A stretch of DNA of 64,000 bases from assembly GCA_963675135.1 (NCBI GenBank), contig OY776119.1:992001-1056000 (forward strand). Reading direction: 5' to 3'. The notes below the pieces were generated by a model. That model saw only the letters and a list, made by a program, of their open reading frames with translations. It was not told the origin of the DNA and did not search any database. Below, piece after piece: positions 1 to 11,289 of this stretch (position 1 is the stretch's first letter; each line of letters starts with the position of its first letter). The DNA comes from Galeopsis tetrahit. Lineage: Eukaryota; Streptophyta; Magnoliopsida; Lamiales; Lamiaceae. Made by a program: the position numbers and the translations under genes.

Positions 1-1
1 T

Positions 2-196
2 CGCCAGTTCACTATCGGCCAGCTCGTACTTCGGAGGGCGACGGAGCAGTCCATTGGCATACTTGGCCCGACCTGGGAGGGTCCGTACCGAATAACGCGC
101 ACACTCCTAAACGGATCATACGAGCTAGAAGATCTAGAGGGCAAGCCGAGCAAGTACCCATGGAACGCGGTCAAGCTGAAGAAATATTACCAGTAA
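2..196 (+). CDS. Pol polyprotein C-terminal end (integrase tail), partial
   Basis: An open frame of 65 codons runs from base 2 to a TAA at 194-196. The residues W-E-G-P-Y-R-I followed by G-S-Y-E-L-E-D and then W-N-A-V-K-L-K-K-Y-Y match the usual end of plant Ty3/gypsy integrases (the GPF/Y-like module), which in Tat elements ends with an LKKYY-type tail. Integrase inserts the element cDNA into chromosomes. Only the last part is present because the window starts here. No frame lesion is seen in the visible part. The plus orientation sets the direction of the whole element and shows that the following large ORF is antisense. Confidence 0.75.
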   Translation, partial: RQFTIGQLVLRRATEQSIGILGPTWEGPYRITRTLLNGSYELEDLEGKPSKYPWNAVKLKKYYQ

Positions 197-330
197 GTTT
201 TTAAATTATTTCATATTTGTATAGTTTGTATTTAATCGTCATTTCAATTCAAGCAAAGTTTTAAATTACCAGTAAGTGTTAGATAAATTTGAAAGTTTAA
301 GACAAGGCTCTGCGTAGCCATCTAGGATAC

Positions 331-820
331 AAAAGACGAGCACTCTTTCTTAAAAGATGCTCGCAAGGTAGTGGCAAAGACGATCACTACCTGTCAAACA
401 AGGAGTTCAACCGACGAATGGTTAACTCTAAAAAGACGAGCACTCTTTCTTAGAGTCTCGCAAAGGAAAGACGAGCACTCTTTCTTAGAGTCTCGCAAAG
501 GAAAGACGAGCACTCTTTCTTAGAGTCTCGCAAAGGAAAGACGAGCACTCTTTCTTAGAGTCTCGCAAAGGAAAGACGAGCACTCTTTCTTAGAGTCTCG
601 CAAAGGAAAGACGAGCACTCTTTCTTAGAGTCTCGCAAAGGAAAGACGAGCACTCTTTCTTAGAGTCTCGCAAAGGAAAGACGAGCACTCTTTCTTAGAG
701 TCTCGCAAAGGAAAGACGAGCACTCTTTCTTAGATGCTCGCAATGGAAGACGAGCACTCTTTTTTTTTTAGAGTCTCGCAAAGGAAAGACGAGCACTCTT
801 TCTTAAAGATGCTCGCAAGA
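331..820 (+). repeat. 35-bp tandem repeat array in retrotransposon 3' UTR
   Basis: The unit is 35 bp with the core GACGAGCACTCTTTCTTAGA. Seven exact units start at 466, 501, 536, 571, 606, 641 and 676. A near-exact unit starts at 431, and diverged units start at about 711, 746 (with a run of T) and 784. A related single unit sits at 331-366. There are no unique spacers. An amplified internal tandem repeat is a known trait of Retand-type elements. The exactness of the central units suggests recent expansion. Confidence 0.95.
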
Positions 821-1064
821 TAGCAACAACGATCACTATCTAAAGCATACGAACGAAAACAAATAAAAGGCAATTTAAAAAGACAAGTATCATAACATAA
901 ATCGAGAAGCAGTGACGAGGACGATCACTCAATATAAAGAAAATAAGCAAACACATCATAAGCAAAAGATTCCCATTCATCAAAAAGCCTTAGAAGGCTG
1001 AAATTACAAAAAAGGCCTTAATAGCCGAACAGTCCTAAGAAAAATAAAACAAAGTACAAGAAAA

Positions 1065-3903
1065 CTAAACTACAAGAGCATTCTCCTCGGCAGGAGCATC
1101 TTGCTCGCCAGCTACCCCCTCCTCGTCCACAACCACCACTGCAGCAGGGGCACTCTGCTCGTCCTGTTGGGTTGGGGAGTCTTCGGGAGGATTCACGAAC
1201 TCCACCGGAACTCCCAAGAGTCGAGGGAACTGGAGTCCCATTTGCACCAACGGAAGCAGGGGGAGCTCGGTTCCCGGCTGAGGATTCTCCTTCATAAGGA
1301 GATCGTCCAGAAGCCCGCCGAGCGGAATCACATCCACTTCCGGGTGGGCATCCAATAGTTTGTAAATGAGCCCGTGGGCAGTAAGCGCCACCGATAACAT
1401 GGCCACGCCCCCAGCGAGCTCAGTTGTCTCATCTCTCTCATCTATGGCATCGACCAGCTGTTGTCGGAGAGTGGCCAACTCTTCCTCATCATCTGCGGAC
1501 TTCCTTGTAAGGGTCCTTACCTCGTCCTCGGCAGTCTTGAGGCGAGCACGGAGACGTTCGATCTCTTGAAGATCTTCTTGATCCTTTTTTCGAACCATCT
1601 CCAGTTGCTCCTCGAAATCGGCCAAATTTGCCTCAGCATTGGCCAGCTTGGTCTCGAGGTCGACCACTTTCTCCTCGGAGGCGAGCAGTTGCCCTTCAAC
1701 AACTGTTTTTGCCTTAGCCATTTGAGCGATTTTCGCAGCCCTGTCCTCGCTAAGTTTGCGACCTTCAGCAATCTGGCTGGCGAGCTTCTCCATGGTATAG
1801 GAGGCTCGGATCAAGTCAATGGCGACCACGCGCGCATTTTCCATAGCATTGTGGTTGTCGACCTCTTCGATCAGTGTGGTCGTCAACGAGCGGGGTAGGT
1901 GCTTCATCGCCCTCTGGGCGAACAGGTTCAGAGGCTCCTTATCGACCGGGTCTCGCGACCGGTAGAAGCCGAGGAGATTCTCGCTGAAGGGTTGGGCGAC
2001 CGGGTAGTCGGCAACTCTGTTGAAAAATGAAAGATTTAGAAGAAAAATACTTGAAAATTTTCTAAAAAATTTCTAAGCCCTCTTTGAAAAACTTACTTGG
2101 CAACCCTTGCGGCTTCCCAGCCGAGGAGGGTATTATCTCCCGTAGCCCTCTGTCCGGCCGACGAGCTCGTCGCAGTCTCTCGCGACCGAGTACTTCGGGG
2201 AGGAGGGGAAACAACAGGTTTGGGGGGGGGGGGGGCGAGGTCCTCGGCGGAGGAGATCTCCTCGGCGAGATCCTCCTTTCAGCAGCAGGTGGGCGAGAAG
2301 TCCCCCCTCTGGCCGGTCTAGCGACCTTCTTCGGTGGAGCCCCCGAGCTCTCCGCCCCTTTCCTTTTCTTGCCGGCGCCATCGACAATCTTGCGCTCGCG
2401 GATTAATTGTGCTTGTCGAAGCATACTGGTCGCTTTTAGGCGCTCGACTTCGACAGTAGAAGGAAGATAGGCGACAACCCGTTGAGGAACCACTACTAGA
2501 TAAAGAAGCGAGAAGTCAGTATCTTCGAAGAGTAAATTTAAAAAAAAAAAAAAATTTGAAGTAAGAAATATTTTACCTGGAGGGAACTCTCGAGTGAAGT
2601 GATGAGGAGGTACTCTGAGACCTGCTCGCTCACGCATGCACTCCCTGTTCAGAAATCGGCAAGACCTCTCCAGGTAGCGACGGTTGAGAACACAACAAAC
2701 GTGGTACTGAAAGAGAGGAGTGAGACGGTCGTCGGCAGTCCTCTTGCGAGCTGTTTCACCTACAAAAAACGAGGAGTTAGTCAGTATAGAAAGAGCGAGC
2801 AGAAATAAAAATAACTTACCACAAATTCTACGATATTCAGTGGGAATGGGAATGCGATCCGAGGAGCCATCTGGCCTCACCGGACTTTTCCAGTCCCCGG
2901 CTACCCACCACCAGTTGGTTTTCCAATCCCTAATCTTGTTAGGAACCCCTTCAATCAACTTGAAGTTATCTCGGCCCCTAACATAGTAGTATCCATGGCC
3001 CACCTTGTCTCCGGCCCCGGCCGCCTGAAGGAGATAGCAAATCTCTTTCGGGCTAAGCCAGGTGTTTCGACATCCATTCTCGGCCGCCACCTGGCCGAAC
3101 AGTGTGAGAATGCCGATCAGGTTAGACCAACCATTCGGCAAAATTTGAGAAGGGGCCACCCTTAAGAAATGTAGAAAGTGGGAAATACTGGGGTGCAGGG
3201 GGAACCTTAGCCCTGCCTCCATCATGCCGATGTTGACGGCGACCATCCCTTCTGGCGGCTGGTCGGCCCTCTCATCCGGGCGAGGCACAAAAAAACACAC
3301 ATCGGCTGGCACCTGATATTTCTTCCTAGAATTTTCCAGCTGGGCCGAGGAGACCTTGCTCACATACGTACTTGCTTCATATTCGGTTTGGGAAGCTACT
3401 CGATACGGGCGAGGAGCCTCACGAGGAGGGTAGTCGCAGTAATATCTGTAATACGACTCCCTCGAGACCTCGTCGCCATCCAAATTCTCCCGACCACTCA
3501 AAATGTCCTTTATGCTTTCTGCATATTGGACGACCTCCTCATAATCCTCGCGGAGACTTCTTGTCAAGGTCTCCTCGACTTGGGCGATTTCTATCTGGTC
3601 GCCCACCTCCCGATCCAAATCTTGGTCATGCAGATCCGAGTCAGTCTCGCTGCCATCCTCCTCGGCATCGTTGCCGGCATCTTCCCTATCAGATTCGCTG
3701 GTATCGTCGACATCGACGACCACTGTTTTTCCCAAATCTCGAACACTAGCATTTATGGGGTCAGGAGAAAGGATCCTAGAGTCCGACGAAGAGGCCCTCT
3801 CCAATAAAACCATGGCTAGACGATCAGCCTCGCCGGAAATTGCGGCACCACCATCTAACGGCGGACCACCGTCGGAACCACCACCAAATCCACCAAAATC
3901 CAT
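1065..3903 (-). CDS. Antisense ORF of Tat element: gypsy-type Transposase_28-like protein (frameshifted at a homopolymer)
   Basis: Four exons can be read on the minus strand with GT-AG borders: 3903-2820, 2759-2577, 2495-2097 and 2016-1065. Together they give about 872 codons. Residues 30-110 are acidic. Residues about 205-345 carry a block (F-P-L-H-P-S-I-S-H-F, then N-G-W-S-N-L-I-G) typical of the plant 'putative gypsy type transposon' domain (Pfam Transposase_28). A basic, Pro-rich linker follows. The last exon encodes a long coiled coil rich in Glu, Lys and Leu, with an acidic tail. The summed exon length is one base off a multiple of three. The natural frame changes at a run of 14 G at 2222-2235, so either the copy is frameshifted or the homopolymer length is miscalled. 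Function is unknown; it is known from Tat elements as an antisense extra ORF. Confidence 0.7.
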
Positions 3904-4088
3904 TTTTTCTTTAAGAAATGGGGGAGGAAGGAGTTTTAAAGAAGAAAATGTGAGTTATTTTACCTTGTTGACGATCGAGAACCACCACAAACTCGCCGGA
4001 AAACTTGAGTAGAAAGGCTGAAGTAGAAAGCTCGAGAGGATTCAAAGTTGTGCAAAAGTGAAAAGTGTTTTGAGAGGGAGGAAAGCCA

Positions 4089-4096
4089 TATTTATA
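4089..4096 (-). promoter_or_regulatory. TATA box of the antisense ORF
   Basis: The minus strand reads TATAAATA here, about 190 bases upstream of the ATG at 3903. It lies between the antisense ORF and the LTR, so it would serve the antisense gene, not the element's genomic RNA. Assigned by motif and spacing only. Confidence 0.5.
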
Positions 4097-4469
4097 GGCA
4101 AAATCGACTAGGGGCCTAATTGCAAAAAACGGGGTAAAATCCGTAATTTTCCCAAAATTTAGGGCCATTTCCGAATTCAAATTCGGAGAGTGACTCTCAC
4201 GCGCGACCTTTGAGGTCGGCACGCGCCCCACGCGCACTGTTCAAAATTCGAGCGCCGCCCACGCGCCTGACACCAATCACATCATACGTCATCAAAAGTG
4301 CCTCGGAAGGCGAGCTCGGCGTAGGAAACGAGGCGACCACTTCCATCTCACGTCATCAAGATCTCGAAATTGATTGTGTTGTCGAAAACCATTTTCACCA
4401 ACAGAAAAGACGATCACACTGCTCGCCTTTCCATTCTACGAATACGAAGAAAGGCGACCAGGGGGCAAA

Positions 4470-5154
4470 TGTTATACCTAGTCAAAGAGGTCAATCTTTG
4501 ACAAGTCAATCCTAGTCACCATCTTACGTGGCGAGGACCAGTCAACAAAGTCGTGCGACGACTAGTCAACAAGACCAAGAAAATGTAATAGATTTAATGT
4601 ATTTAATATATTTAAGTGCTCGTCCAAAGATGTTGGCGAGCACTCTCTTAGTTAGCTGCTCGCCCAAGTATGTGGCGAGCACGTGCTTATTCTTAGTTAA
4701 GATGTTTTAAGTATTGAAGTCTTGGGAGACAACATGGAGCGTGGCGACCACTCTCCTCGACGGCCCTCCGGCGACCACCATGGCCCAGCTCCTCGGCATC
4801 TCGCCGAAGACGAGCACCAGAGGCGGTTTAGCATTAAATGCGCCATCAAATCACCTTTTCGGGCAGAATGAAGGCCCAATCTGGAGGCTCCACGTGTAAA
4901 GGGCGGGCAGCCCTCGAAAAGCAGTATATAATGCCCATTTGGGCTCATTTGTAACACAAGTTGAACATTCCACCAAATCTCCCTACCCAAAGCAATAAAC
5001 TCTCCCAAGCTTCTAAAGCTTTAGCTTCTCCAAGAAGCTATATCTTGTGTTCTTGTGTGTTCTTCATCAAGTTCATCACAAATCATCACTTTAATCCGTA
5101 TAAACACGTAATAACCCCCGTTTAATTATATATGTTTGTATCGTGCTAAGCACA
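4470..5154 (+). repeat. 3' LTR of the Tat-like element
   Basis: A G-rich tract ending at 4465 is followed by TGTTATACC at 4470, a normal TG start for an LTR. Inside, TATATAAT lies at 4924-4931 and AATAAA at 4994-4999, fitting a promoter and polyadenylation signal. Two related blocks with GGCGAGCAC occur at about 4617-4643 and 4660-4683. The element's GCTCG/GACGAGCA vocabulary also recurs in the 35-bp array. The right end (CA near 5154) is uncertain because the partner LTR is absent. Confidence 0.6.
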
Positions 5155-7105
5155 GTCCACATCCAAAGTCAACCCGTTTATAGTGCATACAACACTATAC
5201 TTTATTAGCATTACATGATAATAACATGCCTACTTCAGCAAATCAAGCATCAACAATTAACAAGAGTACATTTCCAATTTCATTAACCATTTGTTTCAAT
5301 TACCCTCTCACATCAACAATCGATTTTATTCTCTCCGCTGAAGTGATTTAATTTGTGAAAATTGGATGTTTGTGATTTTTTATTTATTTTTACCACATAT
5401 TTTCATTGCTTTCTTGTTATGCTTGTGGAGGAGTAGAACTTTTTGGGTGTTTTTATCGATTCTCATGGATTTTTTTTATTTCAAAATGACTAAGTAACCC
5501 TATAAAATATAAATGGAGAGTAAAGTAAAATAATTATAAAAAATTTAAAAAAATCTAAAAAAATGAAATTATAGTTGAAAAGTATTTTAAAAAATTAACT
5601 AAATCTTTAAAAATAATTAATTTCATAAATTATTTTTAAAAAAAAAAATCTGTGATTTTTTAATAAAATCTAGAACTTTTAAAAATAATAAATAAACTAA
5701 ATTAAACATTCAAAAATAAATTAAAGTTAAATAAAATCGTAAAAATATTTAATATTTTTGATAAATCGTCAAAATTAGTTAAATAAAAAATCAATTAAAA
5801 AAGTAAGAATTTGAATTATTTGAAAAAGATAAATAAAGTCTATTTTATTTAAGTCACCTAAAATTTCAAAATTTAATTAACGTCAAAAATTAATTAATTT
5901 AATTATTTTTTAACATTTTATTGATTTTTACAATTTTTTTTTTATTTTTTATTCAATTTGTATTTGTTTTGAGGGAATAAGAGTAAGTATGAAAGAATTG
6001 GGGCGCTTTTAGTAATAGAAAATAATTTTTAAATTTTAATGGGGTGTGTATAACATTTTAGGGGCGTTAGACGGTTAGTAGCCCCTTATAGAGTATTGCT
6101 TAGCTATGTAATTAATTGAGTTTAAATTTGTGTTTATCCATCCATGGTAAGTAAGTAATTAGCTGAAAATAAAATCCAAGAAATAAATTCGTTACTATTT
6201 ATGTATTAATTAGACATGTAATTATTTCAAAACAATTTATAAGTATTAATTAGTTAGGTAACTAATTGTGTTTAAATTTTGAAATAAATAAAGATATTAA
6301 TTATGTACATAATTAGAATTTAACATTGATATGAAAAGCGATTTCTCAATCGTTAAGGACAATTTCAGAAATATTTATTCCCAATTTGCAATATATAATT
6401 CCAAAATATTTCCTAACAATAATCCACTTATTTATTCATTGTTAAATTTCTTAACATAATCCCAAATATTCCGTATTATTTAGGATTGGTTAGTTATCAT
6501 AATTTTGAAAAATATGTCGGAGTACTTATTAATTTTTATAGGATTTTTTCCCCTAATTTGCCAAAAAATAAATGTTACCACAATCATGGAGATAGCAACT
6601 TTAGCGCAAATAAAATTTAAATGTAATTTAAATAGATTATTTTGAAATGTAAATATTTTTATTTTTTTAGAGTCTTTTAAATTAATAAAAAATATATATA
6701 TAATGATATACCAGTCCTTTTTCTTTGCCTGAATCTTCAATTTTACTTGTTACATCATATCTTGCCCGGCCTGGTTGCTTAGACCGTTGATTGCTATAGG
6801 AAACAAGGTGCTCATCGTTGCTTTGTAATCCAACTTCAATGATTATTTTATTAGAAAATTATTAGTTTCTAAGCACCTAATGAGAAATAAAGTTTCTCTC
6901 TTCCACTTAAAATTTTGTTTAAATAGAATTTGACTAACATTAATAAGAAGCCCCTCTAAATTCCCCTCACAAAATAACATAAAACCCATCAATTATTTGA
7001 AAATAGGGGCCCTTTAAATAAAAAATTAAGAAGAAATACCTTTTAAATGAGATTTTATGTTGACTAGACCCTTTAAATAAAAATAAAGATATTTTCCTGA
7101 GTTAT
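5155..7105. other. AT-rich intergenic DNA, no gene seen
   Basis: Long A/T-rich stretches, especially 5500-5960 and 6180-6720, contain no convincing exon. Short ORFs here are made of Lys, Ile, Phe and Asn runs and look like chance. No terminal repeats or coding remnants were recognised. Confidence 0.6.
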
Positions 7106-7200
7106 ATTCCCTCCGTCCCATAATTACTTGCATAGTTTGATCGGCACGTAGTTTTAGAAAAGTGAATTTAGTGGTTGATGATATAAGATAAAGGAGTTGA
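7106..7200 (+). mobile_element. Stowaway-type MITE terminus, probably truncated
   Basis: TTCCCTCCGTCCCATAATTA at 7107-7126, followed by ACTTGCA and preceded by TA, is the standard terminal sequence of Stowaway/Tc1-mariner MITEs. No matching inverted end was found within several hundred bases, so only one end is supported. Confidence 0.4.
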
Positions 7201-7289
7201 TCTCTTGTGCACAGTTAAATTCAAATTTATGTATTAATAAAAGCAAAAATTTACAACTACGGGTTCGGCAGTTCAGCTTTTCTAACTGA

Positions 7290-8780
7290 TCATTTGTTTC
7301 TCTCTTTTTTTTTTTTTATAATTTATAATTTTATTATTATATATATATTGTTAATAATAATTACCATTTTCAATAAAAAAGAACTACACTACACTTTTTT
7401 GAATAATAATAAATTACCACTTTTCAATATTATAATAGTTACCACTTTTCTTTTAAATTTATTATTTTATTATTATTATTATTTAATAATAATAATTATC
7501 ACTTTTCAATAAGAAAGAACTACACTTTTTTCAATAATAATAGTTACCACAAAATTACCATTTTTCAATAATAATAGTTACCAATTTTCGATAACAAAAT
7601 TACCACTTTTCAGTACTTTTGAATAAGAAAAAACCACACTTTTCAATAACAAAATTAACACTTTTCAATAATAATAGTTACCACTTTTCAATAAGAAAGA
7701 ACTACACTTTTCAGTAAACAAAATTACCACTTTTCAATAATATATAATAGTTATCACTTTTCAGTAACAAAATTATCACTTTTCAATAAAAATGAACCAC
7801 ACTTTTCAGTATTAAAGAATACCACTTTTCAATATTATGAAACACCACTTTTCAATATTAAAGACTACAATACAATTTATAATTTTTTTTAATAATAATT
7901 TTAACTGTACAATTTGTAACTAAAATATACCAGTTTGTAAATGCATTTTTCAGTATTATAAAACAACAATTTTCAGTATTAAAGATTATCATTTTTCAAT
8001 AGTATGAAACAACACTTTTTCAGTATTAAAGATTACCATTTTTTAGTAGTATGAAACAACACTTTTTCAGTATTAAAGATTACCACTTTTCATATTATGA
8101 AACAACACTTTTTAGTATTATGAACCAACACTTTTAAGTATTATGAAAAAACACTTTTCATTATTGAAAACAAATCACCATAAAAATAAAAGAAAAAACA
8201 TTCTACCATTAATAATGTTATACAACAACATAAATTAAACATAAAAACTAAATAAGATAATCTTGTACTTCAACAAAAGAAAAAAAAAAACTGAATAACA
8301 TCTTGTCCAAATTAAAAGTACCACTTTTTAGCATTAAACATTGTCACTTTTCAATAACAAAATTACCACTTTTAACAAAAATGACCACTTTTCAATAGGA
8401 AAGAAATAACTAAATTATCACTTTTCAAAAATGACCACTTTTCAATAATAAATAACTAAATTTTCAATAACAACAATTCTCACTTTTCAATATTAAATAT
8501 TACTATTTTTCAGTACTAAAGACTACCACTTTTCAGTATTAAAAAACAACACTTTTCAGTATTAACGACTACCATTTTTTAATATTATGAAACAAAACTT
8601 TTCAATATTAAAGACTACCACTTTTCAATAAAAAAAATACCACTTTTCATTAATGAAAACAGATCACCATAAAAACAAAAGAAAAACATTCTTCAGTTAA
8701 TAATATTATACAACATAAATTAAACATAAAAACAGAATAAGATAATCTTGTATTTCAACAAAAAAAAAAAAAAAACTCAA
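7290..8780 (+). repeat. Degenerate AT-rich minisatellite (CACTTTTCAATA-type units)
   Basis: A short phrase like ACCACTTTTCAATAATAA recurs dozens of times with variable spacing of roughly 17-35 bases. Variants read CAACACTTTTCAGTATTAAA. One longer block (8138-8290, containing AAACAAATCACCATAAAAA) recurs at about 8640-8790, so higher-order duplication has occurred. No coding potential; the ORFs crossing it are low complexity. Confidence 0.85.
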
Positions 8781-9240
8781 TAACATCTTATATCAACCAA
8801 AATTACCACCGCTCCCTCCCTCCCTTTTAAACTTATAATGATTCATGTCAGATAGAATAATACTAGCACAAAATTCTGCCCTTAAAAATCTTCTTAGTTT
8901 TACCTACATTTAAAGAGAAAAACAAAATAAAACCAACTTAAAGTTTAAGATTAACTATAAAACAATAGAATATTGATCACATATTGAAGCTTCACACACC
9001 TATCTGCAAGGCGGTAAACATCCTAACATGGGTGCGGAGTAGTTGCAAGTTGCAACCTCGTTCATACAATGTCCTTAAGCCTGGTTCTTTTTTTTGGGGG
9101 GGGGGGGGTTTGTTGCTCCTCAAACCAGGTTATCCGGCCTAAAGCGACTTGTGTGTTTGAACCTGGATTTGCAACGACTTCTCCACTTCAATATCGTGAA
9201 CTGGTAGAGTCCGCTCCTCTTTGAGCCAGATTATGGGCAT
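8781..9240. other. Non-coding spacer with a G homopolymer
   Basis: AT-rich spacer with a run of about 13 G near 9098-9110. No gene or transposon end was recognised. Confidence 0.5.
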
Positions 9241-9490
9241 TTATAAGTTTTGACTTGGGGCATAAATGAATTTGCACACTACAAATTCCTTAGAAAGATT
9301 GATAATCTCTCTAGCTATGCAGCTCGCCGTTCCCAAGATCGTCTGTTTTTGGAGGCAAATCGACACCGCTTGCTGGGAGTCCGTTCGGACAATCAATGCT
9401 CCCGAGCCCCAATGTCTAGCCTCTTTGATACCTACCAGGATCGCTGTCAATTCTGCACCTAGTACCCCCTCTGGGGTCGAATTCTGGTAG
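9241..9490 (-). pseudogene. RNase H-like domain fragment (non-LTR element or domain relic)
   Basis: On the minus strand a frame reads E-G-V-L-G-A-E-L-T-A-I-L-V-G-I-K-E-A, then I-V-R-T-D-S-Q-Q-A-V. This matches the plant RVT_3/RNase H fold around the catalytic Glu (A-E-L.AI..G...A) and Asp (.TDSQ.AV) positions. The first catalytic Asp strand is missing and the frame stops soon after F-I-Y-A-P-S, where an intact domain continues to N..AD.LA. An upstream WWDP-type remnant lies in the same frame before a stop. It is a broken piece, most likely of a LINE-type RNase H. Confidence 0.6.
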
Positions 9491-9604
9491 CAAAGTTACT
9501 GATTTCCTCCCCATTGCTTTGCATGAGGGTCCCACCAACTCCATATCTTCTCCCTTCCTTTTTGCACGCTCCATCCACCTGGTTCTGATAAGGGCAAAGG
9601 TCAC

Positions 9605-10740
9605 AAAGCAGGGTACTAGGAGGTTACATATCCTAAGGTATTATAAATTAAATTATGTAACAAATAAATATAACAACATAATTTGAGAGCTTAGACACTT
9701 TCGTTTCCTTTACCTCTAAGTCTGAGTTTTTCATAACACCAACAATATTGTCAAGACTCCTCATTTTCAACATTATTTTCATCCCCAGAAGGTGTACTCT
9801 TGATCTTATTTATATGTGGAAATGATGGAGGTAAAGTAGAGTTGTCATGTTCATGAAAATCAAATACTAAATAAGTTATGCAACAATTACAACAAACAAA
9901 ATTAAATTTTTAATGTTAATTGAACAACCCTGCAACTAAAAAAACCAATCTCTATCTCACATCTACAAGTGCAAATGAAAGAACTAATCTTGCATCATCA
10001 TTGATAATCATTGATCAATAACCGGCCCCATGTGTGGATATGATCACACACATTTGACCTCAAACAAAAATTTCATCACCATTGATAAACCAGAAAAACA
10101 GTAAACAACATACTCATAAGGAAGCTAATTAATTTTCCAGTGATCAATAGTTAATTATTTCTTCTAATATCGAATTCAATAATAACAAAAAAGAATTTAA
10201 TAATTTGCTCCTGGTAAAAGATACCTAACCTAACACAAATTGCAAATACAGAGTTCAAAACAAAATCTCCAGAAAGAAAAGAGTACCAATTATGAAACTC
10301 AAATCCTAATATCAATCAATTAACACCATACAAAAAAAAAAATAAAAAAAAATAGAAGCATATAAATGCAGGATTCTTACTTTTTCTCCCGCTCCCACCG
10401 ATCATCCGCCTCATTCCAGTTTCCCCTTTGAATCAAATGGTGAAAGGTTTTGTCTATGGTTATCAAATTAATGTTACTACATTAATTATACAAACGTAGC
10501 AGATCCTAAAAGCGCCGTGCAAACCAACAATTAATTGCGACGCCGACCATGAGCGAAGACATCAGAACAGAACCAACACTGGTGAGGAAAATGAAAGAGA
10601 GTCTCCCGATCGGAGAATTGGCTGCCGAAAATGGTGATCGGAGGGAGGATCGGACTATTGACGGAAGATGTAGAGGAACAACTAGCAGGCGAGAAGGGTA
10701 GCGATGAAGTTCAGGGAGAGCGGAAGCGTCAAGAGATCAA
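9605..10740. other. Intergenic DNA without a supported gene
   Basis: The first part is AT-rich. From about 10380 it becomes more GC-rich. A short ORF (10631-10888 +, 85 residues, charged) overlaps the hairpin at 10750-10828 and matches nothing I recognise. The composition change suggests an inserted element or old exon, but no ends were found. Confidence 0.4.
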
Positions 10741-10749
10741 CGATGATGC

Positions 10750-10828
10750 ACTACTACATATTTGGCCTTGTAGAGCTTTTAGAAGAGCTCTCCAAGTGGG
10801 AGCTCTCCAAGGCCAAATATGTAGTAGT
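10750..10828. repeat. Long inverted repeat (hairpin)
   Basis: The left arm at 10750-10770 (ACTACTACATATTTGGCCTT plus G) is the exact reverse complement of 10808-10828, 21 bp. After one mismatch the pairing continues for six more bases (AGAGCT with AGCTCT). The loop is about 23 bases and holds a GAGCTCTCCAA direct repeat. The transcript could fold into a stem of about 28 bp, like a small foldback element or an inverted-repeat small-RNA precursor. Confidence 0.85.
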
Positions 10829-10939
10829 GATGACGGTGAGGGGAGAAAACGGTTTCCACAAAATAGCATCTTAGGCGGAGATGAATAAAAAAAAATTGGG
10901 GCGGGTCAAGTATGGTGTGCACGGATCCCAAGTTGGTGC

Positions 10940-11162
10940 ACATGGTGCATTTAAGACTTTTCCAAGATAAAGGAGGGGTATTTTAGGTAATTTGATGATG
11001 TGTAAAGTGAAATGTATGGAAAAAATGAGTGGCAAATTTGAAAATAAAATGATGTTGTGAGGTTATTAATTTTGTGGATTTTTCCATATTAAGAGTTTGC
11101 AAGTAATTTTGGGACGTCCCAATAAAAAAAGTGTGCAAGTAATCATGGGACGGAGGGAGGAC
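10940..11162 (-). mobile_element. Stowaway-type MITE, degraded copy
   Basis: The right end reads GTGCAAGTAATCATGGGACG then GAGGGAG. The preceding bases (TGGGACGTCCCAATAAAAAA, the TTAATTTTGTGG block, AAAATGATGTTGT) match the MITE at 52885-53190 read in reverse. The left terminus has decayed or was lost, so its start is approximate. Confidence 0.65.
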
Positions 11163-11289
11163 AATATTTTGATTTCATTTTGTCTAACTTATTAGTATAG
11201 GTTGGATAGTGTTAAATGGGATGACAAAGGATAGTGTTAACTTGGGTTGATGAATTTGTAAATAATCCACAGCAGCCCTGGCATTTTAT

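Larger units (their letters stand above)
1..5154 (+). mobile_element. Ty3/gypsy LTR retrotransposon, Tat/Retand-like, 3' portion
   Basis: The window opens inside the last codons of a gypsy-type pol gene. It then runs through a long 3' untranslated region with a 35-bp tandem array, a spliced ORF on the opposite strand, a purine-rich tract ending near 4465, and an LTR starting TGTTATACC at 4470. In plants, Tat-lineage elements such as Retand are known for extra ORFs between pol and the 3' LTR, some antisense, and for internal tandem repeats, so the layout fits that lineage. The 5' LTR, gag and most of pol lie outside the window. The right edge near 5154 (a CA end) is a guess, because no second LTR or target duplication can be compared. 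Confidence 0.8.

Noticed and set aside
331..820. CRISPR-like array
   Set aside because: The 35-bp units are directly contiguous with no unique spacers, no cas genes exist, and the context is a plant retrotransposon.
1101..1898. Plus-strand ORFs opposite the coiled-coil exon
   Set aside because: They are mirror frames of a strongly biased coding exon and have no family features.
2062..3903. A single unspliced 613-residue protein
   Set aside because: Two short stretches (2819-2760 and 2576-2496) have GT-AG borders and are AT-rich, and both are multiples of three, so they are introns read through. The apparent end past the G-run is out of the natural frame.
7294..7512. 72-residue plus-strand ORF
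   Set aside because: It is made of Ile, Phe, Leu, Tyr and Asn from the AT minisatellite and is low complexity.
7106..11162. One 4-kb mariner element bounded by the two Stowaway ends
   Set aside because: Although the ends are inverted, there is no mariner transposase between them, the right end matches a short MITE in full, and flanking TA sites are not convincing on the right.
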